This document shows positions 47,401-56,847 of a stretch of DNA of 64,000 bases, in pieces (the first letter of the stretch is position 1; every line of letters begins with the position of its first letter). Source of the DNA: Isoetes taiwanensis (taxonomy: Eukaryota; Streptophyta; Lycopodiopsida; Isoetales; Isoetaceae); NCBI GenBank assembly GCA_021234155.1, contig JAJEKV010000013.1, positions 3,964,028 to 4,028,027 of the forward strand. Direction: 5' to 3'. The notes under the pieces were generated by a model. It did not search any database and was not told where the DNA came from. It worked only from the letters and a program-made list of their open reading frames with translations. Both the position numbers and the translations under genes were made by a program.

Positions 47401-47930
47401 TTGAGAATCACCTTCGATTACAGCAAAACTATGGTCTAAAATGAATTTCAATTCATTCTGCTCCATCCTGTAACTGCTCCCATGAAGCAAGCCAAACGTG
47501 AATTGGGCATGTCGATGCCCTAAATTTGCTGCTCCTTTGATATCCCGATTACATCTGCTAATTTATACGTATCTCCCTCACTAATAGCACCAAACATCCA
47601 TTTTACTGCATCTGTGTATGGCAACTACTTTCTTCAAACTCTAAAGTTCCTGTGCCTTCAAAATATCCTACCATGAAGAACTGCAATACAAGTAAGAGGG
47701 ACCACGATGTGTGAGAACAACAAAGTAAGGGAAGGGCGGACATCGAGGATGCCTCAACTAAATTTCTCTTTTTTTGTAATTTTCCTGGGCGTAGATATAG
47801 AAAATTTGGAGATCCAATAGTGTGAATTGAAACTTGTTGAGGTGGGGCGCAATGTGGATAGGTTAGAAATTGAGAAGTTGTTGTAAGAGGGGTTAAGCAA
47901 GCCTGCTAAAAACCTTAGAAATGGACCCTA
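44500..47930. other. Gene-poor stretch
   Basis: AT-rich sequence with a 120-bp tandem duplication (next entry). Near 46,130-46,260 the plus strand reads PHLMATLHIVDTEKTHIVIE and then AEEEEAILTA, faintly reminiscent of kinase-like proteins but not enough to assign. Nothing else is recognised. Confidence 0.35.
45344..45582. repeat. 120-bp tandem duplication
   Basis: GGCAACTGTTGAAA at 45,347 recurs at 45,467. Both copies continue through GTTGCAGAAAAGAACT, AAGCAAAA.ATATAGCTAG and GATCATAAGTT-like sequence with about 15% difference. Confidence 0.85.
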
Positions 47931-47935
47931 ACTAT

Positions 47936-49910
47936 TTATTGTGAGAAAAGACTAGTGTTTAGGATGGTTATTGGGAGCCCTATTATGAAGTCAATACTTA
48001 TTACTTCCCATTTTGCATTTGGCACTGGCAATGGCTCTAACGCTCCTGGAATTCGAAGCTGTTCTGTCTTTGTCTGCTGACAGTAGGTTTTCATAAAACC
48101 TGAGTGGCCGGCTATTGGGCTATTGTGCATGTCATAGAGTATCAACTTCGTAACTTCAGATGACTCTAATACGCACAATTTATTCTTATAATACAATAGG
48201 TTACCTTCCTTCTTAAAATATTTGAAGGTCTCTCTTTCGTTTTTCGTTCTTACCTCCTTGGAAAGGCTTGCCCATGCTTCCTTAAAATCTCAATCCGTTG
48301 GCAACATTTCTTCAATGTTACTTGCCAAACTCACTGGTGAGTGTCGATATGGTATTCCAATGGACTCTCGTCGCCAAAGGGTGCTTTGAGAGCACGTCCG
48401 CAACCACGTTGAGCTTGCCTGGTTTGTACACGATATCAAAATCGTACTCCTCCAGGAACTCCATCCATCTTCGTTGCCTCATGAAATTGAGATGTTGTTG
48501 GGTGAAGACATACTGTAGACTCTGATGGTCCATATATAATTGGAACTTTCTTTCCAAAAGATAGTATCTCCATATTCTCAACGCTCTCACCACTGCTAGC
48601 AACTCCTGGTCATAGGCTGGTAGCGCATTTTGACATCGTTCATTTTCCTTGAATCATACGCTACAACCCTCTCCTCTTGCATCAAGACCGCTCCTGTTGC
48701 AATCTTGCTTGCATCGGTTGCCACCAACTTATCCGTCTCTGGATCTGGCAATGCTAAGACTGGGGCAGTCGTTAAAGCTTCCTTCAATGTCTCAAATGCG
48801 GCTTGGGCCTTCTTTTGCCGATGATTCGCCCAATCTTTTATCTTCTCTGCTTTGGTGAGGTCTGTCAGCGGTGCTGCTACATTGGCAAAGTTCCTGACGA
48901 ATTTTCTATAATAACCTGCTAAGTTGAGAAAGTTTCTCACTTCATGGATATTCTTCGATGCTAGCCAATCAATTACCGCTTCAATATTTGCAGGCTCGGT
49001 GGAAATCCCTTCTGCTGAAATTACATGCCAGTGGCAAAGTCACACTTAGATAACTTCGTATAAAGTTGATGCCTCCTCAACTTTTCAAGTACTTTCCTCA
49101 AGTGTTGGGCATGTTCCTCCAAGGACTTGCTATACACCAAAATGTCATCAAAGAAAACTATGATGAACGTATCCAGAAACTCACAAAAAATGTCGTTCAC
49201 GAGCCTCATGAATGTTGTAGGGGCGTTGGACAACCCGAATGGCATCACTGTAAACTCGTAGTGGCCATATCTCGTCCTGAATGCAGTCTTATGAATGTCT
49301 TCTTCCTTGATCCTGATATGATGGTAGCCTGACCTCAAGTCTATCTTGGAGAAGATCTTTGCACCTTGCGGCTGGTCCATCAAATCGTTTGATTGGGACA
49401 ACACATACTTGTTTTTGATGGTGTGCTTGTTCAATTGACAATAGTCAATGCACATTCTTAGACTTCTATCTTTCTTCTTGGCAAATAGGATCGGCGCCCC
49501 AAACGGAGGGACACTAGATCTTATAAATCCTAGGTCTAGCAGCTCCTATAGTTGCTTCTTCAATTCCATTAACTCCTAAGGTGACATTTTGTAAGGTGCT
49601 TTACTTGTGGGCTTAGTCCCTGGTTCAAGTGCTATTTCACACTCGACTCCCCTGTATGGTGGAAGTTACTTGATCTCATCTGGGAATATATCATGGAATT
49701 CCTTCACTAGCTTGGCTATTGGCTTCGAAAGCTTGTTCAATGCATTTGCCTCATTGTCTTCCTCTATTTTTGGCTTTTCAACCTTGAGCTTAAAGACGTA
49801 GGCCACTTGCTCCTTCTTTATGCATCTAAACAACTTCTTACTAGACATGCATTGCATGACTGGGGTGGCTTTTTTACCTGTTATCTCAATGACTTTGTCA
49901 TTTGGCACCG
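47936..49910 (-). mobile_element. Ty3/gypsy fragment (protease tail to integrase)
   Basis: On the minus strand from 49,910: pre-RT region (VKEFHDIFPDEIK, stop, LPPYRGVECEIALEPGTKPT), RT ([56 protein letters not shown], where the usual box is YVDD or FVDD), RNase H (LATDASKIATGAVLMQE; LYMDHQSLQYVF; LNVVADVLSKHP) and an integrase HHCC piece (DMHNSPIAGHSGFMKTY) joined by a deletion to WEVISIDFIIGLP. At least six stops or frameshifts. No LTR is seen. The element is dead and internally deleted. Confidence 0.9.
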
Positions 49911-50067
49911 TTAATGTCTATGATCAAGTGGTGAAAAGAAAAAGGGTTTACAATCTCAACGATCTTATCTAGAAGCGATCACTATAGAACTACATGAAAC
50001 ATGCATGATGCATGAAAGGAAAAACAAATACAAATGGTTAAATGCATTGATAATGCCAGAGCTGTAC

Positions 50068-50301
50068 CTTTGCTCTGGTGTTGATATGGCTCACTTCTGC
50101 GGCGACATCAAGAGTTCCAGCAATATCATATAAAGCTAACTCTGATACAAGAGGATTAAGCTTGATTAGCATTGACAGAGGCTATCCAATACCTCCAACA
50201 ACTCCAAGAATAGTGACTTTTCGATATGGCAGCTCTTTTTTGGGCGCAACTATTGTGAAACCCTTCTTCAAAGCCACAACTACCAATCTGCGTGCTGCCA
50301 T
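50068..50301 (-). pseudogene. NAD-malate dehydrogenase first exon
   Basis: From an ATG at 50,301 the minus strand reads MAARRLVVVALKKGF, then KVTILGVVGGIG, a TAG where the family has Gln, then [20 protein letters not shown] and [13 protein letters not shown], ending at donor AAG|GTACAG (50,067-50,066). KV.ILGA.GGIGQPL..L.K.NPLV..L.LYDI and DVSHI.T.A are the NAD-binding N-terminus of malate dehydrogenase, which interconverts malate and oxaloacetate. The CAG-to-TAG change and the absence of the remaining exons mark a truncated pseudogene. It lies next to the R2 repeat. Confidence 0.82.
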
Positions 50302-50403
50302 AACTAATGATCAGATAGAGGAGCAGATCGGGCTCCTTAAATCTTTCAAACCTGAACAAAATACTGCTGCCTCTGCTATTTGAAGTGGAAGATTGGAGCT
50401 TCG

Positions 50404-50582
50404 TTCTGCCTTGCCAGTTAGCCCGTTTGAACATCCGCGATCGAAAATGCAGGTGACTGCCAATTTACAGGGAACAATAGGTTTGGCGCAGTTACCGGCA
50501 TATCCTAGGTATATTCCAGCATATACCTAGAATATTTCAGAAACCCACATAATTAATGATTTGCCCTCCTAGGGGCAACCCA
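50404..50582. repeat. Repeat R2, copy 2
   Basis: TGCCTTGCCAGTTAGCCCG, TTTACAGGGAACAATAGG, GGCATATCCTAGGTATATTC, and CTCCTAGGGGCAACCCATAA match 43,533-43,726. The hairpins are partly degraded. It lies just upstream of the malate dehydrogenase fragment's start. Confidence 0.75.
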
Positions 50583-50589
50583 TAAGGAT

Positions 50590-51540
50590 GAAGAGTGCAA
50601 TCCCTTTGAATGCTTCGGCTAATGTGTGATTTCAGTCGGCGGGCGGATGTCCATTTTACATTTAATATCTAGTAAACATATTTACGCAGCATTTTGATTT
50701 TCTAATGTTTCCCGTGTTGCAGAACTTGGTAGCTGCGCATGTTGACCGATGTAGTTTTGTTGATTTGTTTGAGGGGTTGCTGACATTACATACGATCCTT
50801 GTATGAGACTATCTGCGAAAGAAGCATTGGATCATCCTTTTTTTAACGAGTCTTATCAAACATGTTCAAGTTAAGAAAAGAATACCTTCAATGAGAATAA
50901 AGCAGCCGTGAAAGTATATTTGTACATAGCCTAGCTAACATGACCATCAGTCTTTAAAGGGAAGCATAAGCACCTTACCTACTAACAAACTCATACTTCT
51001 AGTTGAGATTAATATGCAGACCGGAGACAGAAGCCAGAAATTTTCCTGGCTCCCGTGAAGAAGCCCAGGAAGGGGCTCGGATAAACCTCCCTAACTGCGC
51101 CATTTCCACAAGCGCAGAAAAGGTAAGTGTTCTTCTGCTCCCTGTGGGATATTCAACCCTGCAAGATGCAGAATGCCGGATAAGTGATCTGCATGCAATA
51201 AGATGCAAGATGCCATGCGCAAGACACGTGGCAGACCAATACTAGTACAAAAGAGAGGGCCTCCATTGTGCATCGACCTCTGCTCTAGCTTTGATTTTGC
51301 CCGGGGGCTTCAACTACTATAAGGGTGATACGCCACGTGCGTTAATGGGGTCAGCAAAAAACCCTCTGTATATGCCTTGTCCAACCTTCTAAACGCCCCT
51401 TCCCGTATACATATTACACTGGATTTCCCCCCAGAAAACCCCCTAGCCAAGCCCCTATCCGTATTTATACATACGGTTTAGGGTAAAAAAAACCCACCCC
51501 TTTCACTCACATGGTATATATGCCTTAAACTATGTGACAT
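50590..51540. other. Stretch before the glycine-rich ORF
   Basis: No gene recognised. ACGCCACGTGCGTTAATGG near 51,328 contains a G-box (CACGTG). TATTTATACATACGG near 51,470 could be a TATA region. The C-rich, CCCC-bearing stretch 51,380-51,510 precedes the glycine-rich ORF and may be its promoter. Confidence 0.3.
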
Positions 51541-51577
51541 CCCCGGGTGATTTTGATAATAGCGTTAATGGTAGTTG

Positions 51578-51623
51578 TAAAAACAACTGCTCAGTTTGCT
51601 CCAAACAACTGCTCAGTTTGCTC
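51578..51623. repeat. 22-bp tandem repeat
   Basis: AACAACTGCTCAGTTTGCTCC occurs twice in direct contact immediately before the glycine-rich ORF start. In the ORF frame it encodes a short repeated peptide. Confidence 0.85.
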
Positions 51624-51625
51624 CA

Positions 51626-51994
51626 ATGCAGCCTCATGCTTTTGAAGAAGATCAATATCGAGGTGGAGGTGGATATGGTCCATATAGAGGTGGTGGTAGA
51701 TATGGTGGATATGGCAGAGGAGGCTATGGATATGGTCGACATCATGGTGGATACAGTGGCGGATATTACGGAGACGAGACTGAGGCTGCTGCGATGTTTG
51801 AAGCCGACCAGTATGGTGGACATGGTCTAGGTGGCTATGGTGGATATGGTCAAGGAAGAGGTGGTTATGGTGGTCGAGGTGGCTATGGTGGAGGATATGG
51901 TGGTCGAGGTGGCTATGGTGGAGGATATGGTAATCAAGGTGGATATGGTGGTCGAGGTGGCTATGGTGGATGGGGACGCGGTTGGTGGAGTTAG
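51626..51994 (+). CDS. Small glycine/tyrosine-rich protein
   Basis: ATG at 51,626 opens a 122-residue frame: MQPHAFEEDQYRGGGGYGPY, an RGG/GGY-rich section, an acidic spacer with DETEAAAMFEADQYGG, then repeats of GGRGGYGGGY built from a 30-bp DNA repeat, ending GGWGRGWWS. There is no signal peptide from this start. The frame is open upstream to about 51,596, so an upstream exon is possible. The composition resembles plant glycine-rich proteins and the RGG tails of RNA-binding proteins, but no RRM or other folded domain is present. It could be the last exon of such a gene. It is one of the few intact frames in the window. Confidence 0.6.
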   Translation: MQPHAFEEDQYRGGGGYGPYRGGGRYGGYGRGGYGYGRHHGGYSGGYYGDETEAAAMFEADQYGGHGLGGYGGYGQGRGGYGGRGGYGGGYGGRGGYGGGYGNQGGYGGRGGYGGWGRGWWS

Positions 51995-52260
51995 AAATAT
52001 TCGTATATATTTGGATTGAAAATAATAATATTGTCAATATTTGCAATTGCATTGATGCCAGTATACCTTAGTATGGAGACTGTGTATCATTGAAGGTTTT
52101 GTGGAAATGAATTAGAAATGTTCGTATATATTTGGGATTGGAAATAATAATATTGTCAATATTTGCAATTCCATTGATTCCAGTATACCCTAGTATGGAG
52201 ACTGTGTATTATGGAATATTTGCAATTCCATTGATTCCAGTATACCCTAGTATGGAGATT
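51991..52260. repeat. 121-bp tandem repeat in the 3' flank of the glycine-rich ORF
   Basis: TTAGAAATATTCGTATATAT at 51,991 (overlapping the stop codon) recurs at 52,112. Both continue through AATAATAATATTGTCAATAT and AGTATACC.TAGTATGGAGA. The last 57 bp repeat once more at about 52,216-52,258. Confidence 0.85.
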
Positions 52261-52790
52261 GTATATCGTGGAAGATTTAGTGGAAGTGGATGCTCAAATT
52301 TGAAGGCTACCCTTAATTTTCTTGTGACAGGCAAAAATAATTTATACCTTTCGCGTGACAGGAAGTCCTTCAAATTTAATCTTTCAAATGCAAGACAAAA
52401 ATTCCAAATGACATTATCTGAATCCTTCTTGTCCTTCCAAGGGGCAAGGATAAGATACAAGAAGGCATCATACTTGGGATGGAACATGAATTTATTATTT
52501 GTGGTAGATAAACCAACTGAAGACCTTATCTGTGTTGACTTTTTCATTTGCAGTAGATATGCCAACTGAAGTCCTCATCCATGGTTTGAGTCTCTAAATA
52601 GTTATCTTGGTGTTCCTTGGATAATGGCTTGAAAACAATTAATGAAAGCTCTAATGGTACAGGGTCTGTCAAATTATATAGATAAAGCAGTTCTTCAAGG
52701 CCATCAAATACAACTAGATCTCGCAAGTGCAACTTGATAGATTCAGCAAGCTTAGGAGGGATGATTGAGGACAAGTTGTTAGACAAAAAA
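52209..52790 (-). other. Two overlapping minus-strand open frames, unrecognised
   Basis: 52,544-52,790 reads LSSIIPPKLAESIKLHLRDL, FDGLEELLYLYNLTDPVPLE and KEHQDNYLETQTMDEDFS, with normal protein character. 52,209-52,565 reads LNLKDFLSRERYKLFLPVTR and more. They may be exons of one decayed gene downstream of the HAD gene on the same strand. No domain identified. Confidence 0.35.
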
Positions 52791-53197
52791 CACTCTTCGA
52801 ACTCGTTAAGTTCTTGACAATATAGTTAAAATAATAATAGTTTAAAGCTCAAAGTATAAGAGGGATCAAGCTGCTCGATTTCTTCTACAACAAAACAACA
52901 CAATAATGCAGAAAGGCTAAATGATGCTTTAAGTGGAAGAACCATCATTCATTGAAATTGGATTTATGTCTGTTCCAAAAGCACGCCACCTTTGCATACC
53001 CTTTTCTCAATATAGTGTTGTGTTGTGTAACATGCTGTTTTGCATTGCTGCAAATTTTTGCATTGTAGTAGTGGGTGGTTTAACATTTTCTTGTTTTAGT
53101 GAGAAGAATGTGGTGTTTGATTAGCATTTGTAGATAACAACACATCAATATACACAGAACACTTTTTACATTGTATTCACTTGATATGAAGATTACA

Positions 53198-53837
53198 TCA
53201 TGGAGGGACTAGTCCTTTCTTTGTCAAATAACTCTCAAGATAGGGATCCATCTCCTTAGTCCGATCTAGTTCTGGATGCGTTTTGACAACATCTGATACT
53301 GTTTTACCAGCAACCAAGCCACTCATGATGGACGTGAATAGTACTAGAAATTCATCTGTTGAGTAATCTTGTGGAGTATAAGTTGGTGGATTTAGAGCCT
53401 GACCTTGATTATAAAAGCACTTAAGAGCATCATCATCTACTATTATGATGTCTTCTTTCTTTTGAATGCCAAGCTGATCCATCATAGTACCAAGATGTTT
53501 GACGAAGACCGGTTTGTCATCCGGATCTCTTGGATGTGGAAACTTTATACACTTACTTTGGTCCCAAATCGTCACAAAGTCTCGATTCATGCCTGGTAAC
53601 ACCCTAAGTACTTCATCAACATTTCTGCGTTCCATTGAGGACCAGATGGCAACTCGAAACAATCTAATCGCCTCATTCATCATATCTTCTAAGTGTGGAC
53701 GAGGATAGATCCACTTAGTATTCGATTCTAGAGGGACTTGCTCGAAGTCATCCCTATTAATAAGCTTCTTAGGAAACGTTTTACACAGGACACCATTCAG
53801 ATCGAAGACAATGATTTTGTCACAAGCAGGTGGAGCC
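53198..53837 (-). pseudogene. HAD/FCP1-like phosphatase domain (C-terminal exon)
   Basis: This is the last exon of the long minus-strand gene. It starts at acceptor TTCAG|GGCTCC (53,838) in phase with the preceding exon and is itself intact, about 212 residues: IIVFDLNGVLCKTFPK (HAD motif I), VAIWSSMERRNVDEVLR (motif II, S), PVFVKHLGTMM (motif III Lys) and IIIVDDDALKCFYNQ (motif IV acidic pair). The layout is that of NLI-interacting-factor/FCP1-like phosphatases, which dephosphorylate proteins such as the RNA polymerase II tail. The usual DxDx(T/V) is DLNGV here, so the general acid Asp is replaced by Asn. The same change is present in the paralogue at 4.7 kb. Activity is therefore doubtful. 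The exon is intact, but its gene has many frame breaks upstream. Confidence 0.82.
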
Positions 53838-53946
53838 CTGAACCATGGAAAACAAAGAGTTAGCCATGCAAACGTGGTCTGCAATACACGCCAAGCGCGT
53901 TTTATCCTTCATAAATAAGCTACATATCGCGCCTGGCGTGAATTAC
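53838..53946 (-). other. Short intron built around two inverted palindromes
   Basis: A 109-bp GT-AG intron. It starts GTAATTCACGCCAGGCGCG at the donor and, after a 20-bp AT-rich spacer, has CGCGCTTGGCGTGTATTGCAG, nearly the reverse complement. The functional acceptor that keeps frame is TTCAG at 53,838. The palindromic pair thus supplies the donor and an AG close to its other end. A comparable pair is in the paralogous intron at 4.85-4.95 kb. Confidence 0.6.
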
Positions 53947-54611
53947 CTTTCATCGTTGCCGTCATCCCCAGCAGTCGTAGCGTCTACTTCACTCCCCGGA
54001 TGCTTACTGTCAGAAGCATGAACTCCACGGTTTAGTTCGGATACGTTCTCTTCTATGAAAGCTACTACAGGGGTTTGATTCCTAACCTCAGTGGTTGCAT
54101 CTTAGCTTGCATGATCATCCTGGCTGGTATCAGGAACTACCGCAGTCGTACCCCCAAGCTGGATATTAGCTGGTGCAATGTTATCAAGCATGGACTTCAT
54201 ATTTTTCTCCACGGTCTCACGTTCCCGCGCTAGCATTTCGGCCTTCTCCTCGGGGGTTGCATTGCTTTTTGAACATTCTGGAGTTGCACTTGGAGGCTTT
54301 TGTGAACTAGTAGTCTGCTTCTGCCCTTTGTAAGGTACCAAAGCCAACGGGTTTTTATCTTTGACAGGACCCCAATCAGCCGTAGCTAGCACCTTTTCGA
54401 AAAACACTTCAAGGAAATCCCTGGACTGGTCATCGTTGACGAAACTTAAACATCTTCTTGATGTCTTCAGGGCCTCTCTACCAATATACCCTTCAACATG
54501 CAATTCACAACAAGTGGTATCAAGTGGTGCAAATGCCTCAACAAGATAGCTTGCCAGATTGATTGCAAACCCATGTTTATTCAAGGGCCCTTTTTTTTTT
54601 TTTGTCGGCAA
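53947..54611 (-). pseudogene. Acidic linker segment of the HAD gene
   Basis: The frame starts in a 13-A run (KKKKGPLNKHGFAINLASYL) and continues LEVFFEKVLATADWGPVKD, a Gln/Ser/Pro-rich part, and EKAEMLARERETVEKNMKSM (helical, possibly coiled coil). A TAA follows DDHAS at about 54,102. The same frame continues open for another 50 residues (TTEVRNQTPVVAFIEENVSE) to the donor at 53,947. Upstream coding (to 54,780: WQCFLLDEPNLKNVFY, DVPNLYRKDITLNC) is out of frame by one base at the A-run. No known domain. An indel in the homopolymer and one stop separate it from an intact exon. Confidence 0.6.
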
Positions 54612-55561
54612 TTCAGAGTGATGTCTTTCCGGTAGAGGTTAGGAACATCAAATTCCTCGCTTTCATTTGCTTCATCCTCATCATCTGCTTTGTAGAAGAC
54701 ATTTTTCAAGTTGGGTTCATCCAAAAGAAAACACTGCCATGCACCTTTATCCGATGCCCCTTTGTTCTTAGCTACCTCATAGTAATTAGATCATCCGCAC
54801 AAGGGATATCATTATGAAGATTATACAAGCGCTTTTAAACTGCATCCTCATATCAGTATCCTTTGTCTCAAAGAGAAGAGAACCTTCCCTAACGACCTTT
54901 AGGCATTCCAAGTCGTATGAAGCCACCAAAGCATGCATATGAGGCTCTCCTGGGGGGCATATGATGACAATAGTAAAGAGCTTCTGAGTTGTTAAGCCTA
55001 TGCAGCTACTAAAAAAACTGTTGTACTCCTGTTGAGTCATCCCCTTCTCTCCTTTTGCAGTTCTGCTATCCAATACAAACAGAGAAATATTACGAGGGCC
55101 TATTGTTGTATCGGGTAGGAGATCTTTATAGCCAGTAGAGACCAGGTATTGGAGTGCAGGTAAGTCACCACCAACATCTTTTAGGACGACAACCTTTCTT
55201 CTCAGCTCAGCCATCACCTTATCTGATAGCTTTGCGGTGTGCTGTTGGTTCTTTGATTTCCTGTTTTGCAGAAATTCCTTCGACCAAAAGACGTATTTCT
55301 TGATGTCATCAGCAGACACGCCATACTTGTCCAACAATCAATGAAGGACATTTTGTCCTTAACTGAAGAAGCCTTCTTGTACAGAACTTCTTTGTTTATG
55401 CATTGATTTAACAACCAAATGATTTCATCATCTTGAAGGCCCTGTACTTTCCTCATCTCAGTAGTCTTGAGATCAAATATTGAAGTATCTTGAGGAGGCA
55501 CTATTCCCATTGGGTCCGGTAGCCGCTTTTCGAGCATAAGCATCCCGTAACTTCGTTCCAC
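54612..55561 (-). pseudogene. Middle region of the HAD gene, unrecognised
   Basis: Three colinear frames. 55,561-55,330 has PPQDTSIFDLKTTEMRKVQG, DDEIIWLLNQCINKEVLY and ASSVKDKMSFID. 55,339-54,840 has LDKYGVSADDIKKYVFWSKE, LSDKVMAELRRKVVVLKDVG, DTTIGPRNISLFVLDSRTAK and KLFTIVIICPPGEPHMHAL. The frame 54,845-54,617 continues RLYNLHNDIPCADDLITMR, then AKNKGASDKGAWQCFLLDEP. Frame changes lie near 55,335, 54,845 and 54,785. I recognise no family. The sequence is non-repetitive and protein-like, so this was a real gene of substantial length. Confidence 0.6.
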
Positions 55562-55579
55562 TTCGCCCGCACTTCATCC

Positions 55580-55916
55580 TTAGCGAAGACGATCTTGTAG
55601 GCATCTGTGGGACCTCTCGAAGCCGCTTGCACGTCTCACCGCTTCCTCCCGTTTTTTTTCCTGTCTTTTTGCCCTTGGTTTCTTATCTTGGATGATAGTC
55701 CGAGCCAAGGTCTTTTCCAATGCCTTAAACTCCTCGGACTTCGTTCCTCCCCTTTTTTGTTTGCGGTGGGTCTTCCATATTCTATCCATTGGCGGGCATG
55801 ATGGAGTTGTTCCACGTAAAAGGGCTGCGTGTAAGGAAAGCATGTCACCAATATGAGCGGGGCATACAAAATTACCCGCTTTTAGATCAAGCAAACGGGA
55901 TAAAGCCAGCCGTGCT
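55580..55916 (-). pseudogene. Basic exon of the HAD gene
   Basis: After a possible acceptor at AATTAG (55,917), the minus strand reads ARLALSRLLDLKAGNFVCPA, HIGDMLSLHAALLRG, then a highly basic tract (RKQKRGGTKSEEFKALEKTL, KKPRAKRQEKKREEAVRRAS). The continuation YKIVFAKDEVRAKWNEV lies in another frame at 55,560-55,610. The basic tract may be a nuclear-localisation or nucleic-acid-binding region. Function unknown. Confidence 0.5.
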
Positions 55917-56190
55917 AATTCGCGTGGCGTGTATTCATGCCGACAATTCGCGGACGAATACACGCCCGGCGCCGAATTGGCAATGCAGCATTTTTTATCA
56001 CATTGAATTGCCAATTCGCGATGGCGTGTATTCGTCCGTATTGTCGATGCATGAATACGCCACGCCGGCGATTGGCAATGTATCGCTCGATCAAAATGCT
56101 TCAAAGCGTCATGAATGCCGAAGCATTTTGATCAAAGACATTGTTAATTCGCTGCGTGGCGTGTATTCATGCCGACAATACGCGGACGAA
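55917..56190. repeat. Nested inverted-repeat cluster in an intron
   Basis: At least five copies of the GC-rich palindrome (55,917; 55,957; 56,013; 56,054; 56,146). A long stem pairs 55,952-55,984 (GGACGAATACACGCC...) with 56,009-56,036 (...GGCGTGTATTCGTCC). GGCGTGTATTCATGCCGACA occurs at 55,926 and again at 56,157, with an inverted version near 56,034-56,062. A separate perfect 14-bp inverted repeat, GATCAAAATGCTTC / GAAGCATTTTGATC, lies at 56,089-56,133. The cluster sits between the IDGQHS exon and the basic exon and probably lies in an intron. Confidence 0.8.
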
Positions 56191-56305
56191 TCTGGCAAAT
56201 AAATTGATAAAGATGAATACACTCGGCCAATTGGCATGCCTTGACACCGCCCTGGACCTAGTCTACTCTTCGTTATTCCTACTTGATATATCGACTCTAT
56301 TCCAC

Positions 56306-56835
56306 CTAATATACTAACCTTTTATAAAGAAAGACTTCACCCATTTCGTTCAATGTTGCACTAATCTCACGCTTGGTCCTCTCAGTAGGGGTATGGGGGC
56401 TTAGAGACCGACACCTCCTGTGGTTGTAATGTAGCAGATACATTGTTTTTCCAGTTTGCTTAGCCTGGTTGGATAGGGATCGTTGTGCCTCAATAGAATG
56501 CTGTCCGTCAATAATAAGGAAGCATACATTAGGGTTCTCCAATGTTAGCTCCTCTAGTGTTGTCCACTGGAGTGGAGCATCCTTTTTCTTATCCCAAGGA
56601 AGCACGCCACCGGCATAGGAACTTGGCACGGATTCCTCACCATCGCCCTCAAGATTTCTCTAGCATGCTTTCGTGGTCATACCTCCCCGCTAACAAGACT
56701 TGACTTATGTGATCTCACCGGGCGGTCAACATGGATGGGATGTGTAAAAGATTGGCCAAGTGGGTAGTTGTCCAGATACTTGACTAGCCTACTCATTGCC
56801 TCCAAAGTTGCGATTTCTTTTTCGAGTCATTTTAC
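56306..56835 (-). pseudogene. IDGQHS-containing segment of the HAD gene
   Basis: 56,629-56,318 reads SSYAGGVLPWDKKKDAPLQW, FLIIDGQHSIEAQRSL and ATLNEMGEVFLYKR, ending at donor AAAAG|GTTAGT. The IDGQHS..AQ core is reminiscent of the DGQHR motif of prokaryotic DndB/DGQHR-domain and related ParB-like folds, but this is only a short motif match. Upstream at 56,830-56,660, LEKEIATLEAMSRLVKYLDN and LGQSFTHPIHVDRPVRS are in two other frames with stops between them. Position and strand fit continuity with the exon at 56,848-57,506. Confidence 0.55.
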
Positions 56836-56847
56836 GCCAAAATGCCA

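Noticed and set aside
50182-50184. TAG for Gln in malate dehydrogenase as an RNA-editing site
   Set aside because: U-to-C editing that restores stop codons is known in organelles of some seed-free plants. This is a nuclear exon fragment, so simple nonsense mutation is the better explanation.
51591-52052. His-rich minus-strand frame opposite the glycine-rich ORF
   Set aside because: It arises from the GGTGGATATGG repeat read antisense. The sense GGY/RGG frame has the coherent composition.
55917-56190. CRISPR-like array
   Set aside because: Repeats are palindromic, occur in both orientations, and spacing is irregular with no unique spacers. The context is eukaryotic.
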